A DNA stretch of 58,065 bases, from the NCBI GenBank assembly GCA_025449645.1, contig JANWIY010000137.1, forward strand, positions 1 to 58,065. The letters run 5' to 3'. Both the position numbers and the translations under genes were made by a program. The notes beneath the pieces are model-generated. The model had not been told where the DNA came from and made no database searches. It saw nothing but the letters and a program-made list of their open reading frames with translations. Shown in pieces: positions 45,106-55,148 of this stretch. Numbering within the stretch: the first letter of the stretch is position 1; each line of letters starts with the position of its first letter. This DNA is from Chitinophagaceae bacterium (GTDB taxonomy: Bacteria > Bacteroidota > Bacteroidia > Chitinophagales > Chitinophagaceae).

Positions 45106-46899
45106 ATGGCAAAATTAAGATTATATGGCTGCACGGTCGTGATGATGCTCACATCCCTTTTCAAAGGATATTCCCAATACAGCCTCAAAGTGAGGATGCA
45201 GTCGTCTGATTCCGTTCTTTCCGCCGCTGCACTGAATATTCCTGCTTCCTTTAAAGACAGGAATGCCTGTACGGATTATGTGTACAAGCTGACCGGAATT
45301 TTACAGGACAAAGGATTTGCCTCTGCTTCCATTGATAGTGTGCGGTTTGATTCTGCGTTTGCTTTCATACAGCTTTATATCGGTGATAAATTCTCCTGGT
45401 ATGCGATTCATGTTAAACCAGAAGACTTACCCCTGCTGCGTGCGGCCGGCTGGAGTACAAAAAAGCTTACGGGCAGGCCCGCCAGGCCCGGTAGCCTGCA
45501 GTCGGAAGAATTGGTATTGCTAGATTATCTGGAAAACAACGGATATCCGTTTGCCCGCATCCTGATAGACAGCGTGCAGATTGAACATGGAGCCATCAGC
45601 GGCCGGCTAAAGATTGAGAAAGGGCCCTTATATAAAATCGACAGTATCCGAATTTATGGATCCGCCAGGATTTCTTCCTCCTTCATGGAAAGATACCTGG
45701 ATATACCTGAAGGAAGCATTTACTGCAAATCAAAACTTCAAACCATAAGCAGGCGCATACTCGAATTGCCTTATGTTCAGGAAGAGCATAACTGGAATGT
45801 AACCATGCTCGGAACGGGTTCCATACTGAATCTATATCTCAAGCCGAAACGAAGCAGCCAGATTGATGTGCTGGTCGGATTTCTTCCCAATAACAATCAG
45901 CTGACGAGTGGTAAATTGCTCGTGACCGGTGAAGCAACTGCAAATCTTAAAAACTCTTTCGGTAACGGGGAAAGTTTCGGTCTGGATTGGCAGCAATTGC
46001 AGGTGAAGTCACCCCGACTAAACATTTACTATCAGCAGCCATATATTTTTAATTCACCCTTTGGTATGAATGCCGCATTCACACTTTACAAAAAAGATTC
46101 ATCCTATATCACAACAACCGGCACCCTGGGCGTTCAGTTTGCATCCACGATTACCCACACGGGTACGGTATTTATTCAAAGTACCAGTTCCAACCTGCTG
46201 AATGTAGATACACTTCAGGTGATTGCCACCCGCCAGCTTCCTTCTATAGCAGACGTGAGCGCAGTAAGCGTGGGGGCAACCTATGAGATCAACAACACGA
46301 ATTACAGATTCAATCCCGTTCGCGGCAATGAGTTTGTATTTACGGGATCAGTCGGAACAAAAAAAGTGAAGAGAAACAGTCAGATCAGCAAACTCATTGA
46401 CCCTTCAGATTCCTCCTTCAATTACGGATCACTCTATGATACCGTTAAACAAAGTTCGTATCAGTTTCGCCTGAACCTCGCGGCCGCCCATTACTTTGGT
46501 CTCTCACAGGCATCTACAATCAGGTTGAGTGTGAATGCAGGATGGTATCAAAGTGCCAACACATTCAGGAATGAACTTTTTCAGATTGGAGGTTATAAAC
46601 TGCTGCGTGGATTTGATGAAGAAAGTATTCTCGCAACCCAGTATTCGGTCGGAAGCCTGGAATACCGGTACTTAATTGGAATGAATTCTTTTCTTTTTGC
46701 TTTCTTCGACGGTGGATGGGCAAAGAACGATGTACCGGGTTACAGCCTGAATAGTATCTATCTGGGCATCGGGCTGGGACTTGCTTTTGAAACCAAGGCG
46801 GGGATCTTTAATATTTCATACGCGATCGGAAAACAAGACAGCAATCCGTTTGCATTCCGTCAGGCAAAAATCCACTTAGGTTATGTAAACTTTTTTTAA
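45106..46899 (+). CDS. BamA/TamA-like outer membrane protein (Omp85 superfamily)
   Basis: 597 residues from the ATG at 45106 (a GTG lies two codons earlier). Signal peptide ending FKGYSQ, then POTRA-like repeats (residues ~30-240: a VLLDYLENNGYPFARI unit and KGPLYKIDSIRIYGSARIS), then a 16-strand-type barrel. The L6-loop-like sequence GGYKLLRGFDEESI, with a conserved Arg, marks the superfamily. It may be an accessory factor; the essential BamA is usually longer. Specific role unknown. Confidence 0.8.
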   Translation: MAKLRLYGCTVVMMLTSLFKGYSQYSLKVRMQSSDSVLSAAALNIPASFKDRNACTDYVYKLTGILQDKGFASASIDSVRFDSAFAFIQLYIGDKFSWYAIHVKPEDLPLLRAAGWSTKKLTGRPARPGSLQSEELVLLDYLENNGYPFARILIDSVQIEHGAISGRLKIEKGPLYKIDSIRIYGSARISSSFMERYLDIPEGSIYCKSKLQTISRRILELPYVQEEHNWNVTMLGTGSILNLYLKPKRSSQIDVLVGFLPNNNQLTSGKLLVTGEATANLKNSFGNGESFGLDWQQLQVKSPRLNIYYQQPYIFNSPFGMNAAFTLYKKDSSYITTTGTLGVQFASTITHTGTVFIQSTSSNLLNVDTLQVIATRQLPSIADVSAVSVGATYEINNTNYRFNPVRGNEFVFTGSVGTKKVKRNSQISKLIDPSDSSFNYGSLYDTVKQSSYQFRLNLAAAHYFGLSQASTIRLSVNAGWYQSANTFRNELFQIGGYKLLRGFDEESILATQYSVGSLEYRYLIGMNSFLFAFFDGGWAKNDVPGYSLNSIYLGIGLGLAFETKAGIFNISYAIGKQDSNPFAFRQAKIHLGYVNFF

Positions 46900-46993
46900 A
46901 AGATCCGCGTTCAAGTAGCAACTTTGCAATTCCTCCGGATTCCATGGAAAGGACAAAGAGGATCAGGATTTTTTCAATTGAACCATTGTTTCC

Positions 46994-48013
46994 TTGACAA
47001 AACTTTACCCCTTTCTTTGTTTTTTTTTATTGCAGGCTATATGGGCCTCAGCGCAGACCCCGGCTGATTCCATTCCCACAAAAGATACGGTTGCCATACA
47101 TGAAAACATGCCGGACTCGGCAGTACAAGTTGTAAAGCCTAAGCGAAAGGTTCCGAAAGCATTGGCGGATTCACTGATTCATCCTCATGGAGATAGTCTC
47201 CAGCAATATAAGGCGTCTGGTCTGACAGATTCGTTGAGGTTCAGCAATACCAAAACCCGGGAATGGCCTGTTCAGTGGATGGATTTGCTGAAGTCCTTTC
47301 CTTACCTGAACTTTTCCGGTAGTGCGGTAAGGATCAGGCAGGAGTTATATGAAGCCAAATCTTATGATGGTATATTTTACCTGATGGTCGGCATGCTATT
47401 CTTTTTTGCCATCGTAAAGTTGGTTTTCGGTAAATACCTGGGCAACCTGCTGACTCTTTTTTTCCGGGTTTCCATGCGTCAGCAGCAGATCCGGGAGCAG
47501 GTGCTTCAATCGCCTTTTCCATCCATATTGCTGAACCTGCTTTTTTTGCTTTCCGGTGGTATTTACGGGTCCTTTTTGCTTATTTATTATAAAGACATAA
47601 GCGAGGATAGGTTCTGGGCATTCTTTCTTTACGGATCCCTTTGCCTGGCCGTCATATATCTGGTAAAATTTGTATTTCTGAAAATCACGGGTTGGATATT
47701 CAATATTCAACGTCCGGTGGAAACTTATCTCTTCATTGTGTTCATGACCAATAAGATCATCGGCATTTTCTTATTACCTTTTCTGGTAATCCTATCATTT
47801 TCAAGCCCTTTGATTACGCTGACCGGCATGACGATCTCGGCCATCATGATCGTAATCTTCTATATTTACAGGCTAATCGCCTGTTTTAATACACTCAGGA
47901 AGGAAATAAAAATCAGTGGGTTACACTTTTTTCTCTACCTTTGCGCCTTTGAAATAGCACCTCTCCTATTGATTTACAAAGTGTTACTTACTTATTTGGG
48001 AAAAGCTTATTAA
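46994..48013 (+). CDS. DUF4271 membrane protein, TTG start
   Basis: 339 residues: signal peptide (TKLYPFLCFFLLQAIWASAQ), a Pro/Lys/Asp-rich linker (about 20-105), then about seven membrane segments (from residue ~120). The only normal start compatible with the signal peptide is TTG at 46994: the frame is closed by a TGA at 46979 and there is no ATG in between. DUF4271 genes often precede hemD in Bacteroidota, as here; no function is known. Confidence 0.75.
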   Translation: MTKLYPFLCFFLLQAIWASAQTPADSIPTKDTVAIHENMPDSAVQVVKPKRKVPKALADSLIHPHGDSLQQYKASGLTDSLRFSNTKTREWPVQWMDLLKSFPYLNFSGSAVRIRQELYEAKSYDGIFYLMVGMLFFFAIVKLVFGKYLGNLLTLFFRVSMRQQQIREQVLQSPFPSILLNLLFLLSGGIYGSFLLIYYKDISEDRFWAFFLYGSLCLAVIYLVKFVFLKITGWIFNIQRPVETYLFIVFMTNKIIGIFLLPFLVILSFSSPLITLTGMTISAIMIVIFYIYRLIACFNTLRKEIKISGLHFFLYLCAFEIAPLLLIYKVLLTYLGKAY

Positions 48014-48040
48014 TTTTGCAGTCGCGCTTTTAAAAAATAC

Positions 48041-48844
48041 ATGATTAAAAATAGGGAAAAAAAGGACTTTGCCGAGATGTCAGAAATTGCCGTCAAGAAA
48101 ATTTTAATCACCCAGCCGCGACCGGAATCTGAGAAGTCGCCGTATTTTGAACTTGCCAGGCGGCATAATGTGGAGATGGCTTTTTTGCCCTTTATCCGTC
48201 TCGAAGGCATTGCATCAAAAGACTTCCGGCGTCAGAAGGTGGAAATAGGGAATTATTCCGCCGTCATTTTTACGAGTCGTCACGCCATTGACCATTTCTT
48301 TCGCACGGCAGAAGAAATGAAGATCACCGTTTCCCAGGATACCAAATATTTTTGCGTAACGGAAGCTGTTGCCCTCTACCTCCAGAAATTTATTCTTTAC
48401 AGAAAGCGAAAAGTATTTTATGGTGCTGACGGCACCAATAAAAGTATGCTTGAGGTTATTAACAAGCATAAGGAAAATGAAAAGTTTCTGTATCCCACCT
48501 CGGAAAATCAGCAGGACAATGAAATTGTGAACTGGATGAAAGGCAATCACTGTGAATTCGCGACTCCCTATATGTACCGCACCATCAGCAATGATATCCG
48601 GGAACCCTTTAGCAAGGAAGCCTTCGACATCATTTGTTTTTTTACTCCAAGCGGCGTTAAAAGTCTCTTCGACAATTTCCCCGGATTCAGGCAAAACGGC
48701 ACACTCATCGGCGCTTTCGGAAGCAATACTTCGCGGGCTGCAGAAGAAGCCGGACTGGTGCTTGAAATCAAAGCCCCCCAACCCATGGCTCCTTCCATGA
48801 TCTCAGCCCTTGAAAAGTATTTGAGTGAAGCGAGGAAGAAGTGA
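48041..48844 (+). CDS. hemD: Uroporphyrinogen-III synthase-like protein
   Basis: 267-residue two-lobed protein. Visible HemD-type segments: KKILITQPRPESEKSPYFE at the start, VIFTSRHAIDHFF, KNKHKENEKFLYPTSENQQ-like hinge pieces, FDIICFFTPSGVKSLFDNF and GAFGSNTSRAAEEAGL. HemD closes the tetrapyrrole ring for heme and corrinoids. The Bacteroidota form is poorly conserved, so the assignment rests on these segments and on the DUF4271 neighbour. Confidence 0.8.
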   Translation: MIKNREKKDFAEMSEIAVKKILITQPRPESEKSPYFELARRHNVEMAFLPFIRLEGIASKDFRRQKVEIGNYSAVIFTSRHAIDHFFRTAEEMKITVSQDTKYFCVTEAVALYLQKFILYRKRKVFYGADGTNKSMLEVINKHKENEKFLYPTSENQQDNEIVNWMKGNHCEFATPYMYRTISNDIREPFSKEAFDIICFFTPSGVKSLFDNFPGFRQNGTLIGAFGSNTSRAAEEAGLVLEIKAPQPMAPSMISALEKYLSEARKK

Positions 48845-49050
48845 GGGGAAATGTGGAAAGCAAATGTGCTCATGTGTTAGTGTGAAAATATGTAAATGGA
48901 GGGAAGCCCTAATGCGGAAAAGATAATTTGAAAGTGCAAATGTTATGATGTACTAATGGCGCGGATCCACATTTCCAAATTATCAAATTTGCCTTTCCCA
49001 ATTCCACATTAACACATTTGCTTTCCACATTAACACATTATCACATTTGC
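48845..49050. repeat. Family B intergenic repeat, copy B3
   Basis: Begins directly after the hemD stop with GGGGAAATGTGGAAAGC and GTGCTCATGTGTTAGTGTGAAAATATG words. From 48967 the words appear as reverse complement (CCACATTTCC, AAATTATCAAATTTG, CACATTAACACATTTG twice), so the two halves can pair over most of the 206 bases. The right half runs to within two bases of the next gene's start codon. Confidence 0.65.
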
Positions 49051-49052
49051 TC

Positions 49053-51068
49053 GTGAATCGCCTCGCAACACAAACCTCACCCTATCTCCTGCAGCACGCG
49101 CATAATCCGGTGGATTGGTTTCCCTGGGGCGACGAAGCATTTGAAAAAGCCAGGAAAGAAGATCTCCCTTTGCTGGTGAGTATTGGCTACTCGGCATGCC
49201 ACTGGTGTCATGTAATGGAAAGAGAAAGTTTTGAGGACCCTGCAACAGCGGAGATCATGAACAGAAATTTTGTAAATGTCAAAATTGACCGGGAAGAAAG
49301 GCCCGACCTCGATCATATTTATATGGATGCGGTACAGGTCATCGCGGGTAATGGAGGATGGCCACTGAATGTATTTCTGACTCCGGAAGGCAAACCGTTC
49401 TACGGGGGCACTTACTTCCCGCCCGTGAATGCCTATAACCGGCCATCCTGGACCAACCTTTTACAAAATGTCTCGACCGCCTTCCGCGAAAAGCGTAAGG
49501 AAATCGAAGCCCAGGCAGAAAATATCACAAACCATATTGCAGGTTCCGATCCCTTTGGTCTGGATAACCATCAGGGATCTTCCAACCCTATTGAATTTTC
49601 AGAAGCACAATGCGGAATTGTATTTGAGAACCTGATGAAAACGGCCGATCTCATTCATGGAGGATTTGGTCCCGCGCCGAAATTTCCACAGACTTTTTCA
49701 ATCCGCTTTTTACTTCAGCATTATTATTATACTGGCAGCAAACCTGCTCTTGAACAGGCCTGCCTATCGCTCGACAAAATGATTTATGGCGGTATCCACG
49801 ATCAGCTTGCTGGCGGTTTTGCCAGATATTCAACGGATGCGGAATGGCTTGCTCCCCACTTTGAGAAAATGCTTTATGATAATGCCCTGCTAATCTCTAC
49901 GATAAGTGAAGCTTATCAGATTACCCGGAAACCGCAATACCGGGAAACCGTCGTCCGGACTATGGAATTCATCAGTCGCGAACTCAGATCCCCGGAAGGA
50001 GGGTTTTATTCTGCACTGGATGCTGACAGTGAAGGGATTGAAGGAAAATACTATGTATGGGACAAGTCTGAGACCGATGTCCTGCTTGGCAAAAACGCGG
50101 CCTCATTTTCGGCTTATTATGATATTACAGAGAATGGGAACTGGGAAGGGAAGAACATTCTCCGTATTAAGGACCCCTCTGGCCGGATACCCGGAGAAAT
50201 TGATGGGTCATGCAGGCAAATTTTGATGGAGGCGCGGCATCGGCGGATCCGGCCGCAATTGGACGATAAAATTTTACTTGGCTGGAATGCCCTCATGATC
50301 ACGGCTTCCTGCAAAGCCTTTGCTGCCCTTGGTCTTGATGAATACAGGGAGCTGGCTATTGAAACAATGGCTTTTATAGAAGAAAAATTAAAAGGAGAGG
50401 GTATATCCCCGTTCTTCCATACCTATAATAAAGGTATGGCCGCTATTCCTGCATTCCTGGATGATTATGCCTGCCTGATCGAAGCGTATATCCAGTTGCA
50501 GGAGATCACGGGGAACGGGTATTATCTGAAAAAAGCCCATGAAATTACAAAATGGGTTATAAAGCATTTCAGTGAAAAAGAAACGGGCTACTTCTTTTTT
50601 ACCCATGAAAAACAGGATGATGTGATTGTGAGGAAAAAAGAAATCTATGATGGGGCTGTTCCTTCCGGTAATTCAATCATGGCCATCAACCTGCTCTACC
50701 TGGGTATCGCTTTTGATATAGGTGAATGGAAACAAAGAAGTGCAATGGCTTGCCGGGGTCTGAATTCCGCAATTTTGAAATATCCGGGATCTTTTGGAAT
50801 ATGGGCAACTCTGCTAAACGCGTTATCGTATGAAATGTATGAGATTGTGTTAAGTGGGGGTAAAAAAGAGGAAAAACACGTTCAATTTTTGGCTGAATTC
50901 ATACCCAATAGGATTTTTCAATTAACTTCGGCAAACCACGCTGACTTTCCACTTTTGGGAAAAAAACCGGTTACCGGCTTGTCGCAGTTTTTTCTTTGCA
51001 GGCACTATACTTGTCAACAGCCTGTAACAGAGGTCAATGAGCTGCTCGGGCTAATGGAAACCACTTAA
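49053..51068 (+). CDS. DUF255 thioredoxin-domain protein (YyaL/SPATA20 family)
   Basis: 671 residues with an N-terminal thioredoxin-like domain ([20 protein letters not shown] with CHWC) and a large six-hairpin glycosidase-like domain (residues ~180-600, [29 protein letters not shown]). A GTG at 49053 gives [19 protein letters not shown], the family's standard start; the longer TTG frame from 49047 adds only two residues. The function of the family is unknown, though a thiol-linked sugar-related reaction is suspected. Start codon sits two bases after repeat B3. Confidence 0.88.
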   Translation: MNRLATQTSPYLLQHAHNPVDWFPWGDEAFEKARKEDLPLLVSIGYSACHWCHVMERESFEDPATAEIMNRNFVNVKIDREERPDLDHIYMDAVQVIAGNGGWPLNVFLTPEGKPFYGGTYFPPVNAYNRPSWTNLLQNVSTAFREKRKEIEAQAENITNHIAGSDPFGLDNHQGSSNPIEFSEAQCGIVFENLMKTADLIHGGFGPAPKFPQTFSIRFLLQHYYYTGSKPALEQACLSLDKMIYGGIHDQLAGGFARYSTDAEWLAPHFEKMLYDNALLISTISEAYQITRKPQYRETVVRTMEFISRELRSPEGGFYSALDADSEGIEGKYYVWDKSETDVLLGKNAASFSAYYDITENGNWEGKNILRIKDPSGRIPGEIDGSCRQILMEARHRRIRPQLDDKILLGWNALMITASCKAFAALGLDEYRELAIETMAFIEEKLKGEGISPFFHTYNKGMAAIPAFLDDYACLIEAYIQLQEITGNGYYLKKAHEITKWVIKHFSEKETGYFFFTHEKQDDVIVRKKEIYDGAVPSGNSIMAINLLYLGIAFDIGEWKQRSAMACRGLNSAILKYPGSFGIWATLLNALSYEMYEIVLSGGKKEEKHVQFLAEFIPNRIFQLTSANHADFPLLGKKPVTGLSQFFLCRHYTCQQPVTEVNELLGLMETT

Positions 51069-51142
51069 AAAAAACCATTTAGAACAGCCTTAAATAACAA
51101 TAAGACGGATCCTTTTCCGTTAATAATAGTATAGGCAATACT

Positions 51143-51172
51143 TTGACTTGTTAAAAATTAACTCTATAATTG
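51143..51172 (+). promoter_or_regulatory. Candidate promoter of the gldKLMN operon
   Basis: TTG (51143-51145) followed after 19 bases by TATAATTG (51165-51172), close to the Bacteroidota consensus TTG-N19-TAnnTTTG. It lies inside the longest gldK frame, so it supports the start at 51238. Confidence 0.5.
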
Positions 51173-51237
51173 CGATGAAGATATTCTCAAAAGGCATATT
51201 CTCAAAAGATTATTTTTGTCCAATACCCTTTAATATT

Positions 51238-52521
51238 ATGAAAATGAAAAACCTGTCCGTTCTGATGTCACTGGCTGCGGCTCTTGCCCTAACCGGCTGT
51301 GGCAAGATAGGTAAGTCCCACAAAGGATTGCCCGATGATGGTCAATTGCACGGAGTAGCTCCTGCCAGCAGATACAACATGACAAAGCCTCCGGGAATGG
51401 TTTATATCCCACCGGGAACCTTTCACATGGGGCCAAGCGACGAAGATATTAACTACGCTTATACTGCCCGCAATAAACAGGTTTCTATCCAGGGATTCTG
51501 GATGGATGCGACCGAAATCACCAATAATGAGTATCGCCAATTCGTATACTGGGTGCGGGATTCTATCGCCGCTACCCTGATGCAATATGGTAAAGAAGTG
51601 GATGGCAAATTCCAGGTTGACTGGAAAAAAGCCAGCACCATTAAGTGGGGTGATAAAGCAACGATTGAAAAAATTGACCAGTTGATCCTTACGCCTGAAA
51701 ACAGGATTTATGGTAAAAAGGAACTGGATCCTAACAAAATGGTCTATCATTCCGAAACATTCGACCTTAAGCGCGCGGCTCAAAAGATTAATGAAGGCAA
51801 ATCACGTTCTGAATTTATTGAAAAAGCAGACACGCATATTTATCCGGATACCCTGGTGTGGATACGCGATTTCTCTTATTCCTATAATGAGCCGATGACG
51901 AAAAGATATTTTTCTCATCCTGCCTTTGGTAATTACCCTGTTGTGGGTGTAAACTGGAAGCAGGCAACTGCGTTCTGCGAGTGGAGAACCCAGTACCTGA
52001 ATTCATTTCTGGACAGGACCAGGAGGGCAAACGAATCCCCTTACCGTTTACCAACGGAATCTGAGTGGGAATACGCAGCCCGCGGCGGACGTTCACAGTC
52101 TATGTTCCCCTGGGGTAACTACTACCTGAGAAACAAAAAAGGCTGTCTTCTGGCTAACTTTAAACCAGGTCGTGGTAATTATCCTGAAGATGGCGCTTTC
52201 TACACAGCACGTGCTGATGCTTACTGGCCAAACGATTTCGGTCTGTATTGCATGGCAGGTAATGTTGCTGAGTGGACCTCATCCGTTTATTACGAAGGAG
52301 CTTACAACTTTCAGCATGATATGAACCCTGACATCCGCTACAATGCTAAGGATTCCGATCCTCCGCGTATGAAGCGTAAAGTAATCCGCGGCGGAAGCTG
52401 GAAAGATGTGGGATATTTCCTGCAGACCAGCACCCGGGCGTATGAGTATCAGGATACGGCAAAATCATATATCGGTTTCCGGTGTGTGATAGATCTGCCC
52501 GCGACCCTGGCTCACAGGTAA
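51238..52521 (+). CDS. gldK: Gliding motility/T9SS lipoprotein GldK
   Basis: 427 residues from the ATG at 51238, which gives the signal peptide MKMKNLSVLMSLAAALALTGC with the lipid-anchor Cys21; the earlier ATGs add a non-signal segment. The body is a formylglycine-generating-enzyme-like (SUMF1) fold: MVYIPPGTFHMGPSDED, FWMDATEITNNEYRQFV, YRLPTESEWEYAARGG, GLYCMAGNVAEWTSS and RKVIRGGSWKD. With GldN it forms the outer ring of the type IX secretion system. First gene of a four-gene operon. Confidence 0.92.
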   Translation: MKMKNLSVLMSLAAALALTGCGKIGKSHKGLPDDGQLHGVAPASRYNMTKPPGMVYIPPGTFHMGPSDEDINYAYTARNKQVSIQGFWMDATEITNNEYRQFVYWVRDSIAATLMQYGKEVDGKFQVDWKKASTIKWGDKATIEKIDQLILTPENRIYGKKELDPNKMVYHSETFDLKRAAQKINEGKSRSEFIEKADTHIYPDTLVWIRDFSYSYNEPMTKRYFSHPAFGNYPVVGVNWKQATAFCEWRTQYLNSFLDRTRRANESPYRLPTESEWEYAARGGRSQSMFPWGNYYLRNKKGCLLANFKPGRGNYPEDGAFYTARADAYWPNDFGLYCMAGNVAEWTSSVYYEGAYNFQHDMNPDIRYNAKDSDPPRMKRKVIRGGSWKDVGYFLQTSTRAYEYQDTAKSYIGFRCVIDLPATLAHR

Positions 52522-52644
52522 CAATTAATTCGCAGCCAGTATAAAATTTTTTAAAATAAACAACGTTTGATTCACTAACAAATCAACCGGAATATCCATT
52601 CCGGCACCCTTGGAAAACCCATTAAAAACTAAAAACTTAAAACT

Positions 52645-53412
52645 ATGTCAGCCGGAGTTTCTAAATCAACAGAAAAGCTTGTAAACATAATCGTCTGCGT
52701 TGGTGCAGCCGTCGTAATCTTTGGTGCTTGGCAGAAAATCACCCACCAGAGGCTGGCTGACTTCTTCCTTACAGCAGGTCTTCTTACGGAATCCCTGATC
52801 TTCCTGGTGTATGCATTCATGCCTCCTCCCGGTGGTGAAATGCACGCCCTGGCAGAAGCGCTTCCCAAGCTGGCCGCACATTCCGGAAATCCTTCATTGG
52901 AAAAGATGGACAAAATGATGCAGGAAGCTGATATTAATCCGGTAACCCTGAGTCGCCTTAGCGAAGGATTTAAAAAATTCGGCACTACCATTGAAAAAAT
53001 CAGTGATGTTTCCGGAGCCCTTGCCGCGACAACTGAGTATACCGCAAAAACCAAAGAAGCGGCTATTGCTCTGGACAGTATGAAACACGCTTACCAGGGT
53101 GCAACCAATACCATTTCAACATTGAACACCGCAGCGGAAAGCACTAAACAATTTCATAGCCAGGTTCAGGTACTTACCAAAAATCTGGGTCAGCTGAATA
53201 CCCTCTACGAACTGGAACTGCAGGATAGCAACAATCACCTGAAAGCCATGAACAGCTTCTACAGCAATCTGGCACAGGCGTCTGAAGCCATGAACGGCAG
53301 CGTAGCGGATGCGAAGAAAACACAGGAACAGGTTGCTATACTGGCCAAGAACCTCAGTAACCTCAACCATGTTTATGGTAATATGCTGAGCGCAATGCAG
53401 GGAAGACAGTAA
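52645..53412 (+). CDS. gldL: T9SS inner-membrane motor protein GldL
   Basis: 255 residues with two membrane segments at the N-terminus (about 11-29 and 40-58) and a long cytoplasmic coiled-coil region. Glu49 lies in the second span (LLTESLIFLVY), at the position I recall as the essential proton-handling Glu of Flavobacterium GldL. GldL and GldM form the proton-driven rotary motor that powers type IX secretion and gliding. Lies 123 bases after gldK. Confidence 0.93.
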   Translation: MSAGVSKSTEKLVNIIVCVGAAVVIFGAWQKITHQRLADFFLTAGLLTESLIFLVYAFMPPPGGEMHALAEALPKLAAHSGNPSLEKMDKMMQEADINPVTLSRLSEGFKKFGTTIEKISDVSGALAATTEYTAKTKEAAIALDSMKHAYQGATNTISTLNTAAESTKQFHSQVQVLTKNLGQLNTLYELELQDSNNHLKAMNSFYSNLAQASEAMNGSVADAKKTQEQVAILAKNLSNLNHVYGNMLSAMQGRQ

Positions 53413-53479
53413 CCATTATTTAATTAACGGAATACCAATTCCCGAAAAACCATTGTTAACACATTAAATTCTCACGCTC

Positions 53480-55075
53480 ATGTCCTTACCTAAAGAGCCC
53501 AGGCAAAAGATGATCAACATGATGTACATCGTGCTTACAGCGCTGCTGGCACTGAATGTATCTGCTGAGATTCTTAACGCCTTCCAAACAGTAAACACAA
53601 GTATTAGCCATTCTAACGAGGCTATTACAGACAAAAATAACCTTACCTATAAAGCTTTCGAAGCAAATCTGAATGACCAGCAAACAAAGGCCGCCGCTGA
53701 GATTTGGGCTCCTAAAGCAATGGTTGCAAAGAGAATTTCAGGTGACGTCTATGATAAGATTGAAGATCTGAAAAAGAGATTGAAACAGGAATCCGGTCTT
53801 CAGGTGGGTAAAAATGGTGAAGAGGATTACAGAATTGCAGACCTGGATGCAGCCACCCGTCTGATGGATAACCAGGGTGAGGGAAAGAAATTATTCATTG
53901 ATCTGAAAGACTATAAACAACAACTTTTAGATGTGCTGAAACCGGAAGAATTTGCGGGCCAGCCCCTGATTCAGGCAGATGTTATTAAAGCCAAGGCTGA
54001 TTTTGCCAACCAACTTCCTTTGAATCTGGAAGTTCCAAAATCACATTCCGGCAACGCAGGTACCGGTGACTCCGTGAAAGACTGGGTAACCAATTACTTT
54101 CACATGACGCCTACCATTGCTGCCCTGACGATCCTGAGCAAATTCCAGAATGATATCAAGAACTCCGAATCCCAGATGATCGATTACTTACATAAGAAGA
54201 TCGGAGAAGTAAAAGTAGTATATGACAAATTCCAGGTACTTGCCCAGGCAAGTTCAAATTATGTGATGCCCGGCGACGAACTGGATATTACAGCCGGTGT
54301 GGGAGCATTTAGTGCTGCCGCCAAGCCTGTAATCACCATTAACGGCCAGGGCCAGGAACTTGGCTCCGATGGTACAGCCGAATATAAAACCAAGGCTGAT
54401 GGTGCAGGTGAGCACACCGTAATGGTTCATATTACATACACCAAGCCTGATGGAACCCCGGCTACCGTTGACAAACCCGTGAAATACACCGTTGGTTTAC
54501 CTTCCGGAGCCTCTGTATTCCTTGAAAAAATGAATGTGGTTTATATTGGTGTGGACAATCCATTAACCATCTCTGGTGGTAGTGTGGGACGGGAAAAAGT
54601 ACACGTAAGCTTTACCAGCCCGGGTGCTTCCATGTCCAACACAGGCGGCGATCATTATGTGATTAAGCCTACAACACCGGGACTGGCCAAGATCATTGTA
54701 AATGCAAATGGCAAGAATTTTACATTCGACATACGTGTGAAGAATCTGCCCTTGCCGGCAGGTTTTATCGGAACCAAGAAAGGCGGTGCTATCTCAACGG
54801 CTGAATTTAAAGCCATCGGAGGTCTGCAGGCCCATTTGGAAGATTCTGATTTTGATGCACCATTTCATGTGGTGAGCTACAAACTCGGAGCTATCGGCGG
54901 TGGAATTCCCCAATACACGGAAGCCTCAAACGAGGGTGTGAGATGGTCGGGAAATGCGGCGCTTATTGTAAGCCGTGCAACCCCGGGTACCAACATCTTC
55001 TTTGACCAGATCCACGTAAAGGGACCTGATGGCAAGGAACGTGAAATTGCGCCCATGGTATTTAGTCTTAAATAA
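53480..55075 (+). CDS. gldM: T9SS inner-membrane motor/periplasmic shaft protein GldM
   Basis: 531 residues. One N-terminal span (MINMMYIVLTALLALNVSAE, residues ~10-30), then a helical periplasmic part (to ~220) and several beta-rich domains (YVMPGDELDITAGVGAF, TVDKPVKYTVGLPSGA, NVVYIGVDNPLTISGGSVG), matching the four-domain dimeric shaft known for GldM/PorM. It carries motor motion from GldL to the GldK/GldN ring. Confidence 0.94.
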   Translation: MSLPKEPRQKMINMMYIVLTALLALNVSAEILNAFQTVNTSISHSNEAITDKNNLTYKAFEANLNDQQTKAAAEIWAPKAMVAKRISGDVYDKIEDLKKRLKQESGLQVGKNGEEDYRIADLDAATRLMDNQGEGKKLFIDLKDYKQQLLDVLKPEEFAGQPLIQADVIKAKADFANQLPLNLEVPKSHSGNAGTGDSVKDWVTNYFHMTPTIAALTILSKFQNDIKNSESQMIDYLHKKIGEVKVVYDKFQVLAQASSNYVMPGDELDITAGVGAFSAAAKPVITINGQGQELGSDGTAEYKTKADGAGEHTVMVHITYTKPDGTPATVDKPVKYTVGLPSGASVFLEKMNVVYIGVDNPLTISGGSVGREKVHVSFTSPGASMSNTGGDHYVIKPTTPGLAKIIVNANGKNFTFDIRVKNLPLPAGFIGTKKGGAISTAEFKAIGGLQAHLEDSDFDAPFHVVSYKLGAIGGGIPQYTEASNEGVRWSGNAALIVSRATPGTNIFFDQIHVKGPDGKEREIAPMVFSLK

Positions 55076-55090
55076 AATATATCCAGGTTA

Positions 55091-55124
55091 CGCCACGTTA
55101 TAAGTGGCGGACTTGTTTTAGTCC
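55091..55124 (+). terminator. Two small hairpins between gldM and gldN
   Basis: CGCCAC/GTGGCG around GTTATAA is followed directly by GGAC/GTCC around TTGTTTTA and then TTTTCT. This could be a weak terminator or a processing site that lowers gldN expression compared with gldM; only a mild effect is suggested. Confidence 0.35.
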
Positions 55125-55148
55125 TTTTCTCACGATAAATTTAAGTAC

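Noticed and set aside
51148-51237. Longer GldK starting at an upstream ATG
   Set aside because: It would add 30 residues before the lipoprotein signal, and the best promoter match overlaps this stretch.
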